The position numbers and the translations under genes are program-made. This document shows, one piece after another, positions 1 through 5,771 of a stretch of DNA of 11,374 nt. A model generated the notes under the pieces. The model was not told the origin of the DNA. It saw only the letters and a program-made list of their open reading frames with translations, and did not search any database. The stretch comes from GCA-020356105 sp041602815 (GTDB taxonomy: Bacteria; Pseudomonadota; Alphaproteobacteria; UBA8366; JADFVY01). Each line of letters starts with the position of its first letter. Positions within the stretch are counted from its first letter, which is position 1. The stretch covers positions 1-11,374 of the forward strand of contig JBFIFO010000134.1 of the NCBI GenBank assembly GCA_041602815.1. Reading direction: 5' to 3'.

Positions 1-720
<720 letters not shown>

Positions 721-752
721 GATGTCTTGCCTCGTGTATCAGCGTTTCCGAT

Positions 753-773
753 GCCGCCGGGCAGTCCGGCGGC
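753..773 (-). promoter_or_regulatory. Hairpin in the groES-groEL spacer, groEL-proximal
   Basis: A perfect 8-bp inverted repeat (GCCGCCGG / CCGGCGGC) surrounds a 5-base loop. It lies within the 115-base spacer, about 30 bases before the groEL start. There is no T-tract on the minus strand, so it is not an intrinsic terminator. It may be a structured processing or stability element in the bicistronic mRNA. Confidence 0.5.
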
Positions 774-806
774 GGGACGCGGTTCGAAATGGTAAAACGA
801 TTGAGC

Positions 807-823
807 GGCGCCGCGACGGCGCC
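807..823 (-). promoter_or_regulatory. Hairpin in the groES-groEL spacer, groES-proximal
   Basis: A perfect 7-bp inverted repeat (GGCGCCG / CGGCGCC) with a 3-base loop starts 13 bases after the groES stop codon. No U-run follows on the minus strand, which argues against termination. It could protect the 3' end of a processed groES mRNA. Because the sequence is GC-rich, chance pairing is possible. Confidence 0.4.
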
Positions 824-835
824 CGCAGCGATCGG

Positions 836-1126
836 TCAGCCCTCGATGATCCCCATGATGTCGGACTCCTTCATGATCAGGAGTTCATCACCATCGATCT
901 TCACCTCGGTACCGGACCACTTGCCGAACAGGATGCGGTCACCCTTCTTGACGTCCATCGGGGTGATGGACCCGTCCTCGGCCCGCGCGCCCGATCCGGC
1001 CGCAACGACCTCGCCCTCCATGGGCTTCTCCTGCGCGGTGTCGGGAATGATGACGCCGCCCGCGGTCCTGGTTTCCTGGTCCAGCCGGCGCACCAGCACG
1101 CGGTCATGCAATGGCCTGAATTTCAT
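836..1126 (-). CDS. groES: Co-chaperonin GroES (Hsp10)
   Basis: Ten-kDa subunit of the heptameric lid that caps GroEL in the cytosol. The product of 96 residues is full length for the family. It begins MKFRPLHDRVLVRRL, contains the mobile-loop region around TAGGVIIPDTAQEKP (about residues 21-35) that contacts GroEL, and ends with the usual ESDIMGIIEG-type tail. The start at 1126 is chosen over an in-frame upstream start at 1153. The protein aligns from MKFRPL, and AGGAGGA (the complement of the TCCTCC at 1133-1138) sits 6 bases before it. It is the first gene of groESL. The leader of about 65 bases begins inside or next to the CIRCE operator, which points to HrcA repression released by heat shock. 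Confidence 0.97.
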   Translation of the reverse strand: MKFRPLHDRVLVRRLDQETRTAGGVIIPDTAQEKPMEGEVVAAGSGARAEDGSITPMDVKKGDRILFGKWSGTEVKIDGDELLIMKESDIMGIIEG

Positions 1127-1169
1127 ACGGTATCCTCCTGCGGTCCACAACATTTCCCCCGGGCCGCGG

Positions 1170-1196
1170 TTAGCACTCGGACCCGGTGAGTGCCAG
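1170..1196 (-). promoter_or_regulatory. CIRCE operator (HrcA binding site)
   Basis: The sequence TTAGCACTC-N9-GAGTGCCAG matches the consensus TTAGCACTC-N9-GAGTGCTAA, with a perfect left half and 7 of 9 bases in the right half. It lies immediately downstream of the groES -10 element and 44 bases before the groES start. This is the usual position for HrcA repression of groESL. No hrcA gene is in the window. Confidence 0.93.
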
Positions 1197-1197
1197 C

Positions 1198-1226
1198 GAT
1201 TTACGGATCGGCGCCGCCGATGTCAA
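1198..1226 (-). promoter_or_regulatory. groESL promoter
   Basis: On the minus strand TTGACA (1221-1226) is separated by exactly 17 bases from TAAATC (1198-1203), and the predicted start site near 1190 falls inside the CIRCE element. The -35 is a perfect housekeeping hexamer while the -10 is weak. CTTGAC also fits the -35 of alphaproteobacterial heat-shock sigma-32 promoters, so dual recognition is possible. Confidence 0.75.
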
Positions 1227-1306
1227 GGAAACTGTGCCATCCACCCGGACCACGCGCCGCCCCGGAATGCACGACAGGGTCGGCAGCACTCTCGGTCGTC
1301 GGCTGC

Positions 1307-1322
1307 TAATTTACTGAAATTA
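1307..1322. promoter_or_regulatory. AT-rich dyad in the groES-usg divergent region
   Basis: TAATTT-N4-AAATTA is a perfect 6-bp inverted repeat in an AT-rich island (about 1306-1360) within otherwise GC-rich DNA. It lies 150 bases before usg and 80 bases behind the groES -35. The island probably holds the usg promoter; TCTAAT at 1351-1356 is a possible -10, but no convincing -35 is seen. The rest of the 1227-1472 gap shows no gene. Confidence 0.35.
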
Positions 1323-1472
1323 ATGTATTTTTCACGTTTGCGACATATGCTCTAATAGCACGGAAGATGAGTGTCACGACGGTCATGGCGGATCCGTCGC
1401 AGAGACAGAGTCGGCGCATCCCGCGGGCCGGGGCAACGGAGGACGGGTTCAACAATTGGGAGCGGAGCGCTT

Positions 1473-1736
1473 ATGAGCAACCTTGAAAGGCAGCTGCGGG
1501 GCTATCGCCTGACGACCGCGGAAATTCTGTACCACATGCCGGACCATCCCGACCTGCTGCAGAGTTTCGTCTGGCAGACCCTGGACATGGCCCCGCGCTA
1601 TCCGGTACTCCGCAGGTTCCTCAACTACTGGCAAGACAACATCGAAGGACGACTCCACTCGGTCCGCATCGCGCAGCGCGGCATCATCTCGCCGGCCGAG
1701 CTGCGATTCGCCGGAACCGAACTCTCCCTGAACTGA
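1473..1736 (+). CDS. usg: Usg family protein
   Basis: Small cytosolic protein of 87 residues belonging to the Usg-like family, which is conserved across alphaproteobacteria and has no established biochemical role. Recognition rests on the whole sequence: a start of MSNLERQLRGYRLTTAEILY, then HMPDHPDLLQSFVWQTLDMAPRYP and a central LRRFLNYWQDNIEG block rich in aromatic residues. No signal peptide or membrane segment is present. The ATG at 1473 is preferred because GGGAGCGGAG lies 6 bases upstream and family similarity begins here. An in-frame GTG at 1371 would add 34 Arg-rich residues that look like translated non-coding DNA. It is divergent from groESL and 126 bases upstream of ctaA. Its job cannot be read from the sequence. 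Confidence 0.88.
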   Translation: MSNLERQLRGYRLTTAEILYHMPDHPDLLQSFVWQTLDMAPRYPVLRRFLNYWQDNIEGRLHSVRIAQRGIISPAELRFAGTELSLN

Positions 1737-1802
1737 ACCGCCGCCGGCGGCGACGCCCGTCGGAGCGGCGATTCGCCGCGCGATCGACGGCCCATGCAAT
1801 GG

Positions 1803-1831
1803 TGGTGCGCCGGCCTGACGCGGTCTATAGT
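1803..1831 (+). promoter_or_regulatory. Candidate ctaA promoter
   Basis: TATAGT (1826-1831) differs from the -10 consensus at one base and lies 31 bases before the ctaA start. The hexamer 17 bases upstream, TGGTGC, is a poor -35. The usg-ctaA gap has no terminator, so readthrough from usg is equally possible. Confidence 0.3.
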
Positions 1832-1862
1832 CCAGCCGTTCACAAACGCCGGGACGGAGCCG

Positions 1863-2921
1863 ATGGACGCGGCCGCAGCACCTTCCGCCGCATGGCAGAA
1901 GACCAACCGCAACATTGCAATCTGGCTGCTCGTCTGCAGCGGCATGGTCGCAGCGATGGTGATCATCGGCGGCATCACGCGGCTGACCGAGTCGGGTCTC
2001 TCCATGACCGAGTGGCGGCCGCTCGTCGGCTGGATCCCGCCGCTGAGCGAGGCCGAATGGCAGCGCATCTTCGAGCGCTACCGGCAGACCTCGGAATACC
2101 GGATCCAGTTTCCCGGCATGGACCTGGAGGGCTTCAAGACGATCTTCTGGTGGGAGTACATCCACCGGGTGTGGGGCCGGCTGATCGGCCTCGTGTTCGG
2201 CCTGCCGCTCGTCTGGTTCCTCGTGCGCGGGCGGATCGACAGGCCCTTGATCCCGCACCTCGTCGCGCTGTTTGCGCTGGGCGGTCTGCAGGGCGTCATC
2301 GGCTGGTGGATGGTGGTCAGCGGCTTCGTCGACCGGGACGATGTCAGCCAGTATCGCCTGACCGTCCATCTCGGCATGGCCATCGTCATTCTGGGCTATC
2401 TGCTGTGGGTGGCGTTCGGCCTGTTGTCGCGCGGTGACCGGGCGCCGGCACCGGCCGGCCTGAAGACACCGTCGCGGGCGCTGCTCAGCATGGCCTTCGT
2501 GACGATCCTGTCGGGTGGCATGGTGGCCGGGCTGAATGCGGGTTTCATCCACAACACATGGCCGCTTATGGACGGCGGGCTGCTGCCGGACGATTTCGCG
2601 GCGCTGTCACCGCTCTGGCTGAACGCTCTCGAGAATCACGCGACCGTCCAGTTCATCCACCGCATCCTCGCCTATGCCACGGCGATCCTTGCCGCCGTCC
2701 TGTGGTTCCGCGCCAGAAGCGCGGGCCTGGCCGCACGCCCGCGCCTTGCAATCAACCTGCTCGGCGCCGCAGTCGTCGTGCAGCTGACGCTCGGTATCCT
2801 GACGCTGCTCCTGGCCGTCCCGATCGTACTGGCGGTGCTGCACCAGGCCGGCGCGGTGGCGGTTTTCGCGCTCGCCCTGTGGTCAAGCTGGGAGGTTTCG
2901 CCGGCGCCCGCGACGGCATGA
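1863..2921 (+). CDS. ctaA: Heme A synthase (CtaA/COX15 family)
   Basis: Polytopic inner-membrane enzyme that oxidises the C8 methyl group of heme O to a formyl group, giving heme A for aa3-type cytochrome c oxidase. The product has 352 residues and about eight hydrophobic spans arranged as two similar four-helix halves. The first half carries GGITRLTESGLSMTEW (36-51), EYIHR with His101, and His169. The second half carries NAGFIHNTWPLMDG, His266 (QFIHR) and His327 (LHQAG). The four His are the expected heme ligands and all are present. The extended GLSMTEW-to-EYIHR loop is typical of the alphaproteobacterial/mitochondrial COX15 type. The start at 1863 follows GGGACGGAG; an upstream in-frame ATG at 1794 would add an atypical 23-residue extension. 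No other oxidase-assembly genes are in the window. Confidence 0.95.
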   Translation: MDAAAAPSAAWQKTNRNIAIWLLVCSGMVAAMVIIGGITRLTESGLSMTEWRPLVGWIPPLSEAEWQRIFERYRQTSEYRIQFPGMDLEGFKTIFWWEYIHRVWGRLIGLVFGLPLVWFLVRGRIDRPLIPHLVALFALGGLQGVIGWWMVVSGFVDRDDVSQYRLTVHLGMAIVILGYLLWVAFGLLSRGDRAPAPAGLKTPSRALLSMAFVTILSGGMVAGLNAGFIHNTWPLMDGGLLPDDFAALSPLWLNALENHATVQFIHRILAYATAILAAVLWFRARSAGLAARPRLAINLLGAAVVVQLTLGILTLLLAVPIVLAVLHQAGAVAVFALALWSSWEVSPAPATA

Positions 2922-2956
2922 GACAGGCATCAACGACCGGCGGATAATCGTTGATT

Positions 2957-2967
2957 TTGCATTGCAG
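2957..2967. promoter_or_regulatory. TGC dyad 1, PhaR/AniA-like operator
   Basis: TTGC-ATT-GCAG fits YTGC-N3-GCAR. The TGC-rich site CTGC-N3-GCAG is the published binding pattern of PhaR in Paracoccus and Rhodobacter. It is the most distal of three such dyads upstream of the small RNA. Its core TTGCATTGCA is repeated exactly at 3061-3070, 104 bases away. Confidence 0.4.
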
Positions 2968-2982
2968 CGAGGCATGCGCTTT

Positions 2983-2993
2983 CTGCATGGCAG
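2983..2993. promoter_or_regulatory. TGC dyad 2, PhaR/AniA-like operator
   Basis: CTGC-ATG-GCAG is an exact match to the CTGC-N3-GCAG pattern described for PhaR. Its centre is 26 bases downstream of dyad 1 and 78 bases upstream of dyad 3. Confidence 0.45.
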
Positions 2994-3030
2994 AATTCGA
3001 AAATATTGATTTCAAATCCGCATTTTTCAC

Positions 3031-3062
3031 TTGCGTTTTTCATATTAGCGGTGTCATATATT
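3031..3062 (+). promoter_or_regulatory. Candidate promoter of the small RNA
   Basis: The AT-rich island 2995-3085 is the likely promoter of the terminated RNA downstream. TTGCGT (3031-3036) is followed after 18 bases by CATATA (3055-3060), overlapping TATATT (3057-3062), which matches 5 of 6 bases of the -10 consensus. The start site would fall at about 3067-3070, inside dyad 3. The -35 is weak, so the exact start is uncertain. Confidence 0.4.
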
Positions 3063-3074
3063 GCATTGCAATAT
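3058..3074. promoter_or_regulatory. TGC dyad 3: 17-base perfect palindrome over the sRNA promoter
   Basis: ATATTGCA-T-TGCAATAT is a perfect inverted repeat with 8-base arms, containing TTGC-ATT-GCAA. It overlaps the predicted -10 element and start site of the small RNA, the classic position for a repressor. It fits the TGC-rich PhaR/AniA pattern, though another dimeric regulator cannot be excluded. Confidence 0.55.
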
Positions 3075-3190
3075 GGATTTTCATCCTGTTGCTCCGCGGC
3101 GCGGCCATGCGCCCGCGTCGCTGCCCTTCCTGGGCGTTTCCTCCCTTTTTAGCCTTTCGGGCCGCGCGTCATTCGCGCGGCCCTTTTTTT
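3070..3190 (+). ncRNA. mmgR: Candidate trans-acting sRNA, MmgR (alpha-r8 / 'suhB' motif) family
   Basis: A short RNA in a stretch with no credible gene. The right end is fixed by an intrinsic terminator; the left end (about 3067-3085) is inferred from the AT-rich promoter. Visible structure comprises a stem GGCGC/GCGCC (3098-3102 with 3109-3113), a small stem GCCC-TTCCT-GGGC (3123-3135), then the unpaired stretch UUUCCUCCCUUUUU (3137-3150), then the terminator hairpin with a 7-U tail suited to Hfq. Family knowledge: UUUCCUCCCU exposed in a single-stranded region is the hallmark of MmgR, which in Sinorhizobium meliloti limits polyhydroxybutyrate and phasin accumulation. CCUCC can pair with Shine-Dalgarno sequences of target mRNAs. 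S. meliloti MmgR is about 77 nt; this RNA looks longer at its 5' end. Alternatives are a processed ctaA 3' end or a leader of the next gene. Confidence 0.6.
3159..3190 (+). terminator. Strong rho-independent terminator
   Basis: GGGCCGCGCG (3159-3168) and CGCGCGGCCC (3174-3183) form a perfect 10-bp stem around the 5-base loop TCATT, followed by seven Ts (3184-3190). It ends the sRNA and any ctaA readthrough, and it insulates the small gene starting at 3228. Confidence 0.97.
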
Positions 3191-3227
3191 GCGTGCAGTC
3201 GTGCCGGCCCGGTCCCATATTGCCAGC

Positions 3228-3527
3228 ATGCGACGCGCCCACATCCTGCTGGCCCCGATCTGGGGATTGTCTGCCTCCCTCGCCGTCCACGCCGACGAGG
3301 ATCGCCTGTCGTGCGCCGAGCTGGCGGAGCGCCGCGCCGCGCAGCAATTCGCCGAGGAGGACGCGGCGCGTGAGGACCGGCAGGCCGGGCAGGTGTCCGA
3401 CGGGGCGCTGCAGCGTGACTTTCTCCGGCTCGATGCGGAAGCGTACCGGATGCGCGTCTACCGCAACTGCATGCAGTTGCGTGGCGCACCACCGCCGGAG
3501 GAGCCGCCGGCGCCGACGGACGACTGA
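3228..3527 (+). CDS. Small secreted protein of unknown function, two cysteines
   Basis: A 99-residue hypothetical protein I do not recognise. A probable Sec signal peptide (MRRAHILLAPIWGLSASLAVHA) is followed by a cut near residue 22. The mature part is highly charged and probably helical: Cys29 near its start, an Ala/Glu/Arg-rich middle, Cys81, and a Pro/Glu-rich tail. The two mature cysteines suit one periplasmic disulfide joining the ends of a helical hairpin. The ATG at 3228 is chosen because the signal peptide begins there. No Shine-Dalgarno sequence is visible, and CATATT (3216-3221) lies 6 bases upstream, so a leaderless message is possible. A strong terminator ends 37 bases before it, so it needs its own promoter or conditional readthrough. 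Codon-position GC bias and frame integrity support a real gene. Confidence 0.65.
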   Translation: MRRAHILLAPIWGLSASLAVHADEDRLSCAELAERRAAQQFAEEDAAREDRQAGQVSDGALQRDFLRLDAEAYRMRVYRNCMQLRGAPPPEEPPAPTDD

Positions 3528-3545
3528 TCGCGGCCGACAGGCCCG

Positions 3546-3575
3546 TTGGCCGCGCCAGGGCCGACATGGTATATC
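3546..3575 (+). promoter_or_regulatory. Candidate promoter of the lipid A operon
   Basis: TTGGCC (3546-3551), 18 bases, then TATATC (3570-3575); each hexamer matches 4 of 6 consensus bases. It lies in the 195-base gap after the secreted-protein gene and would give a leader of about 140 bases before the DUF374 gene. No other feature is seen in that leader. Confidence 0.35.
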
Positions 3576-3722
3576 AGCGGCGCAATCGCACGGGACCCGA
3601 CGATTTGACCGAAAATCCGCCACACCATCCGACGCCCGGCGGTGCCAGGGGTTGGCGCCCGCAATTCACCTTGCCGGCCGCCGGCCGCATATCGTGATCG
3701 TTCAGCGGATCCGAGGCAGCTG

Positions 3723-4460
3723 GTGCGGTCGATAAGGAAAATCCTGCAGAGCGACGCTGTCATGGCCGTCGCTTGCTTCATCGGGGCGCTTTATATCCGG
3801 CTGGTCCGGTACACCGGGCGATGGCGCATCGACGGCGAGGATATCCCCGAGTCCTTCCGCACCGCCGGACGGCCGTTCATCCTTGCATTCTGGCACGGGC
3901 GACTGCTGATGATGCCGTATTGCTGGCGGCGAACGGACCTCGTCAACATGCTGATTTCCGGACACCGGGACGGCCGGCTGATCTCGCAGACCGTCCGGCA
4001 CTTCAACATCAATTCGGTGGTCGGCTCGACGACGCGAGGTGGCGCCCAGGCGACGCGACATCTGATCCGCCTGGTGCGTGCCGGCGGCATCGTCGGGATC
4101 ACGCCCGACGGTCCGCGCGGGCCGCGCATGCGGGTCGGCGAAGGCACGGTGGCGCTGGCGCGCCTCACGGGCGCCCCGATCGTCCCAGCGACCTTTTCGG
4201 CCTCGCGGCGACGCGTCGTGGGCAGCTGGGACCGCTTCGTCCTCGCCCTGCCCTTCGCCCGCGGCGTCTTCCTGTGGGGGACGCCGATCGAGGTGCCACG
4301 AGACGCCGATGCGGACACCCTGGAGGCCAAGAGGCTGGCGCTCGAAACCGCGATGAACGGGCTCACCGAACGGGCGGACGCCATGATGGGCCAGGCCGCG
4401 ATCGAGCCGGATCCGCCGCTGTCCGCCGACCGGCCGATCGAGGCCGGCGTCAACCGTTGA
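3723..4460 (+). CDS. DUF374 acyltransferase, probable LpxJ-type lipid A late acyltransferase
   Basis: A 245-residue inner-membrane-associated acyltransferase of the DUF374 family. Family knowledge: LpxJ of Helicobacter and Campylobacter, a DUF374 protein, adds a secondary acyl chain to lipid A precursors with unusual substrate order; other members are annotated as lysophospholipid acyltransferases. Motifs seen: an N-terminal hydrophobic helix (about 12-28), FWHGRLLMMP (56-65), ISGHRDGRLISQTVRHF (78-94), GSTTRGG (101-107) and the conserved TPDGPRGPR (127-135). The GTG start at 3723 is preferred because GAGG sits 6 bases upstream and the family's basic N-terminus begins here; GTG 3642 would add Pro/Arg-rich residues. 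It heads the operon, 20 bases before waaA. The neighbours favour a lipid A role, but the exact acceptor and acyl donor cannot be read from sequence. Confidence 0.85.
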   Translation: MRSIRKILQSDAVMAVACFIGALYIRLVRYTGRWRIDGEDIPESFRTAGRPFILAFWHGRLLMMPYCWRRTDLVNMLISGHRDGRLISQTVRHFNINSVVGSTTRGGAQATRHLIRLVRAGGIVGITPDGPRGPRMRVGEGTVALARLTGAPIVPATFSASRRRVVGSWDRFVLALPFARGVFLWGTPIEVPRDADADTLEAKRLALETAMNGLTERADAMMGQAAIEPDPPLSADRPIEAGVNR

Positions 4461-4480
4461 GTGGCGGCGGGGCCGGCGGA

Positions 4481-5767
4481 ATGGACGCTCTTACGCTGTA
4501 TCGCACGATGACCGGGGCCGCTGGGCCCATGGTGCGGCTCTACCTGCACCGCCGCAGCGCGCGCGGAAAGGAAGATCCGTCGCGTCTCGCGGAGCGGCGC
4601 GGCATCGCCTCCGCGGCACGGCCGGACGGTCCGCTCGTCTGGATCCATGCAGCCAGCGTCGGCGAGGCCCAGTCGGTCCTGTCGCTGATCAACCGACTCC
4701 TCGACATGCGCGCGGATATGGCGGTGCTCGTGACCAGTGGCACGGTGACCTCCGCCAGTCTGATGCAGCGGCGATTGCCCGCGCGCGCCGTGCACCAGTA
4801 CGTGCCGGTCGACCTGCGCGGCTGGGTGCGCCGTTTCCTCATGCACTGGCGTCCCCAGCTCGCCCTGTTCGTCGAATCGGAACTGTGGCCGAACCTGATT
4901 ATTGAGACCACGGCGCAGGCCTGCCCGATGATCCTGATCAACGGCCGGATGTCGGCGCGGTCGCTGGCGCGCTGGCAGCGCGCCCGGGGTGTGGCACGAA
5001 CCCTGCTCGGCCGCTTCGCCCTGTGCCTCGGGCAGACCGAGGCCGACCGCGTCCGGTTTGCCGCGCTCGGCGCACCGCATACCGACTACCTCGGAAACCT
5101 GAAGTATTCGGCCGATCCGTTGCCAGCAGACGAGTCGGAGCTGGCGCGCCTGCGCGAGGCCCTGGCCGGCCGGACGTTATGGCTTGCCGCCAGTACCCAT
5201 CCTGGCGAGGAGGAACTCGCCGCCGAAGCTCATCAACAACTGGCACAGGGCATTCCCGACGTGCTGACGATCGTGGTGCCGCGGCATCCGAACCGGGGCG
5301 ACGCGATCGCCGCGCTACTTGCGGCGCGCGGGCTGACCGTGTGCCGGCGCAGTTCGGGACGCATGCCGGCCCCGGACGACGCGATCTACCTGGCGGACAC
5401 GCTGGGCGAACTCGGTCTGTTCTACCGCCTCGCCGACATCGTCTTCATCGGCGGCAGCACCGGCTCGCTTGGCGGGCACAACCCGCTGGAGGCGGCGCAG
5501 CTGTCCTGCGCCATCCTGCACGGCCCCGACATGGCGAATTTCCGCACCGTCGCCGCCGATCTGGCAGCGGCCGAAGCGGCTCTGGAGGTGACGGATTCCA
5601 CGGCCCTGGCAGCCGCAGTGGCGCGGCTGATCGGCGATCCGGAGGCGCGCCAGCGCCTGGCCAACGGAGCCCGCAAGGTCAACGCGGCGAACGCAGCGGC
5701 GCTCGACAACGTGGTTGCCGCGCTGGCACCGTTCGTCGTCGCGTTGCCGGCCCGCGCGGAGGCGTGA
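4481..5767 (+). CDS. waaA: 3-deoxy-D-manno-octulosonic acid (Kdo) transferase
   Basis: Membrane-associated glycosyltransferase (family GT30) on the cytoplasmic face of the inner membrane. It transfers Kdo from CMP-Kdo to the 4'-phosphorylated lipid A precursor, the first step of LPS core assembly. The product of 428 residues is normal length. An N-terminal amphipathic/hydrophobic segment precedes ERRG (38-41), whose Glu probably corresponds to the family's catalytic base. Then come IHAASVGE (55-62), ESELWPNLI (132-140), the linker, STHPGEE (238-244), PRHPNR (267-272), and the CMP-Kdo-binding GGSTGSLGGHNPLEAAQ region (324-340). ATG 4481 starts where similarity begins; a GGCGGGG stretch serves as ribosome site. 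The same frame is open far upstream, but that part is antisense-like translation of the DUF374 gene. The number of Kdo units added cannot be predicted. Also called kdtA. Confidence 0.97.
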   Translation: MDALTLYRTMTGAAGPMVRLYLHRRSARGKEDPSRLAERRGIASAARPDGPLVWIHAASVGEAQSVLSLINRLLDMRADMAVLVTSGTVTSASLMQRRLPARAVHQYVPVDLRGWVRRFLMHWRPQLALFVESELWPNLIIETTAQACPMILINGRMSARSLARWQRARGVARTLLGRFALCLGQTEADRVRFAALGAPHTDYLGNLKYSADPLPADESELARLREALAGRTLWLAASTHPGEEELAAEAHQQLAQGIPDVLTIVVPRHPNRGDAIAALLAARGLTVCRRSSGRMPAPDDAIYLADTLGELGLFYRLADIVFIGGSTGSLGGHNPLEAAQLSCAILHGPDMANFRTVAADLAAAEAALEVTDSTALAAAVARLIGDPEARQRLANGARKVNAANAAALDNVVAALAPFVVALPARAEA

Positions 5768-5771
5768 GCCG

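Noticed and set aside
1739..1779. GC-rich palindromes after usg (GCCGCCGGCGGC-like sequence and GCGGCGATTCGCCGC) as a terminator
   Set aside because: Little or no loop in the first, only 5 bp usable in the second, and no T-tract follows either.
3074..3190. Possible leader peptide from ATG 3074 through the terminator, as in amino-acid attenuators
   Set aside because: No run of a regulatory codon, no Shine-Dalgarno, and the downstream gene is not biosynthetic. The sRNA reading explains the UUUCCUCCCU stretch better.
2951..3373. 140-residue frame (or a shorter one from ATG 2987) with a hydrophobic middle, over the AT-rich gap
   Set aside because: It runs through the promoter island, the terminator hairpin and into the secreted-protein gene out of frame, has no ribosome site, and turns to Arg/Pro-rich sequence after about 50 residues.
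3773..4480. 236-residue upstream extension of the waaA frame
   Set aside because: Its translation is Arg/Pro/Gly-rich and coincides with the out-of-frame DUF374 gene; Kdo transferase similarity begins at ATG 4481.
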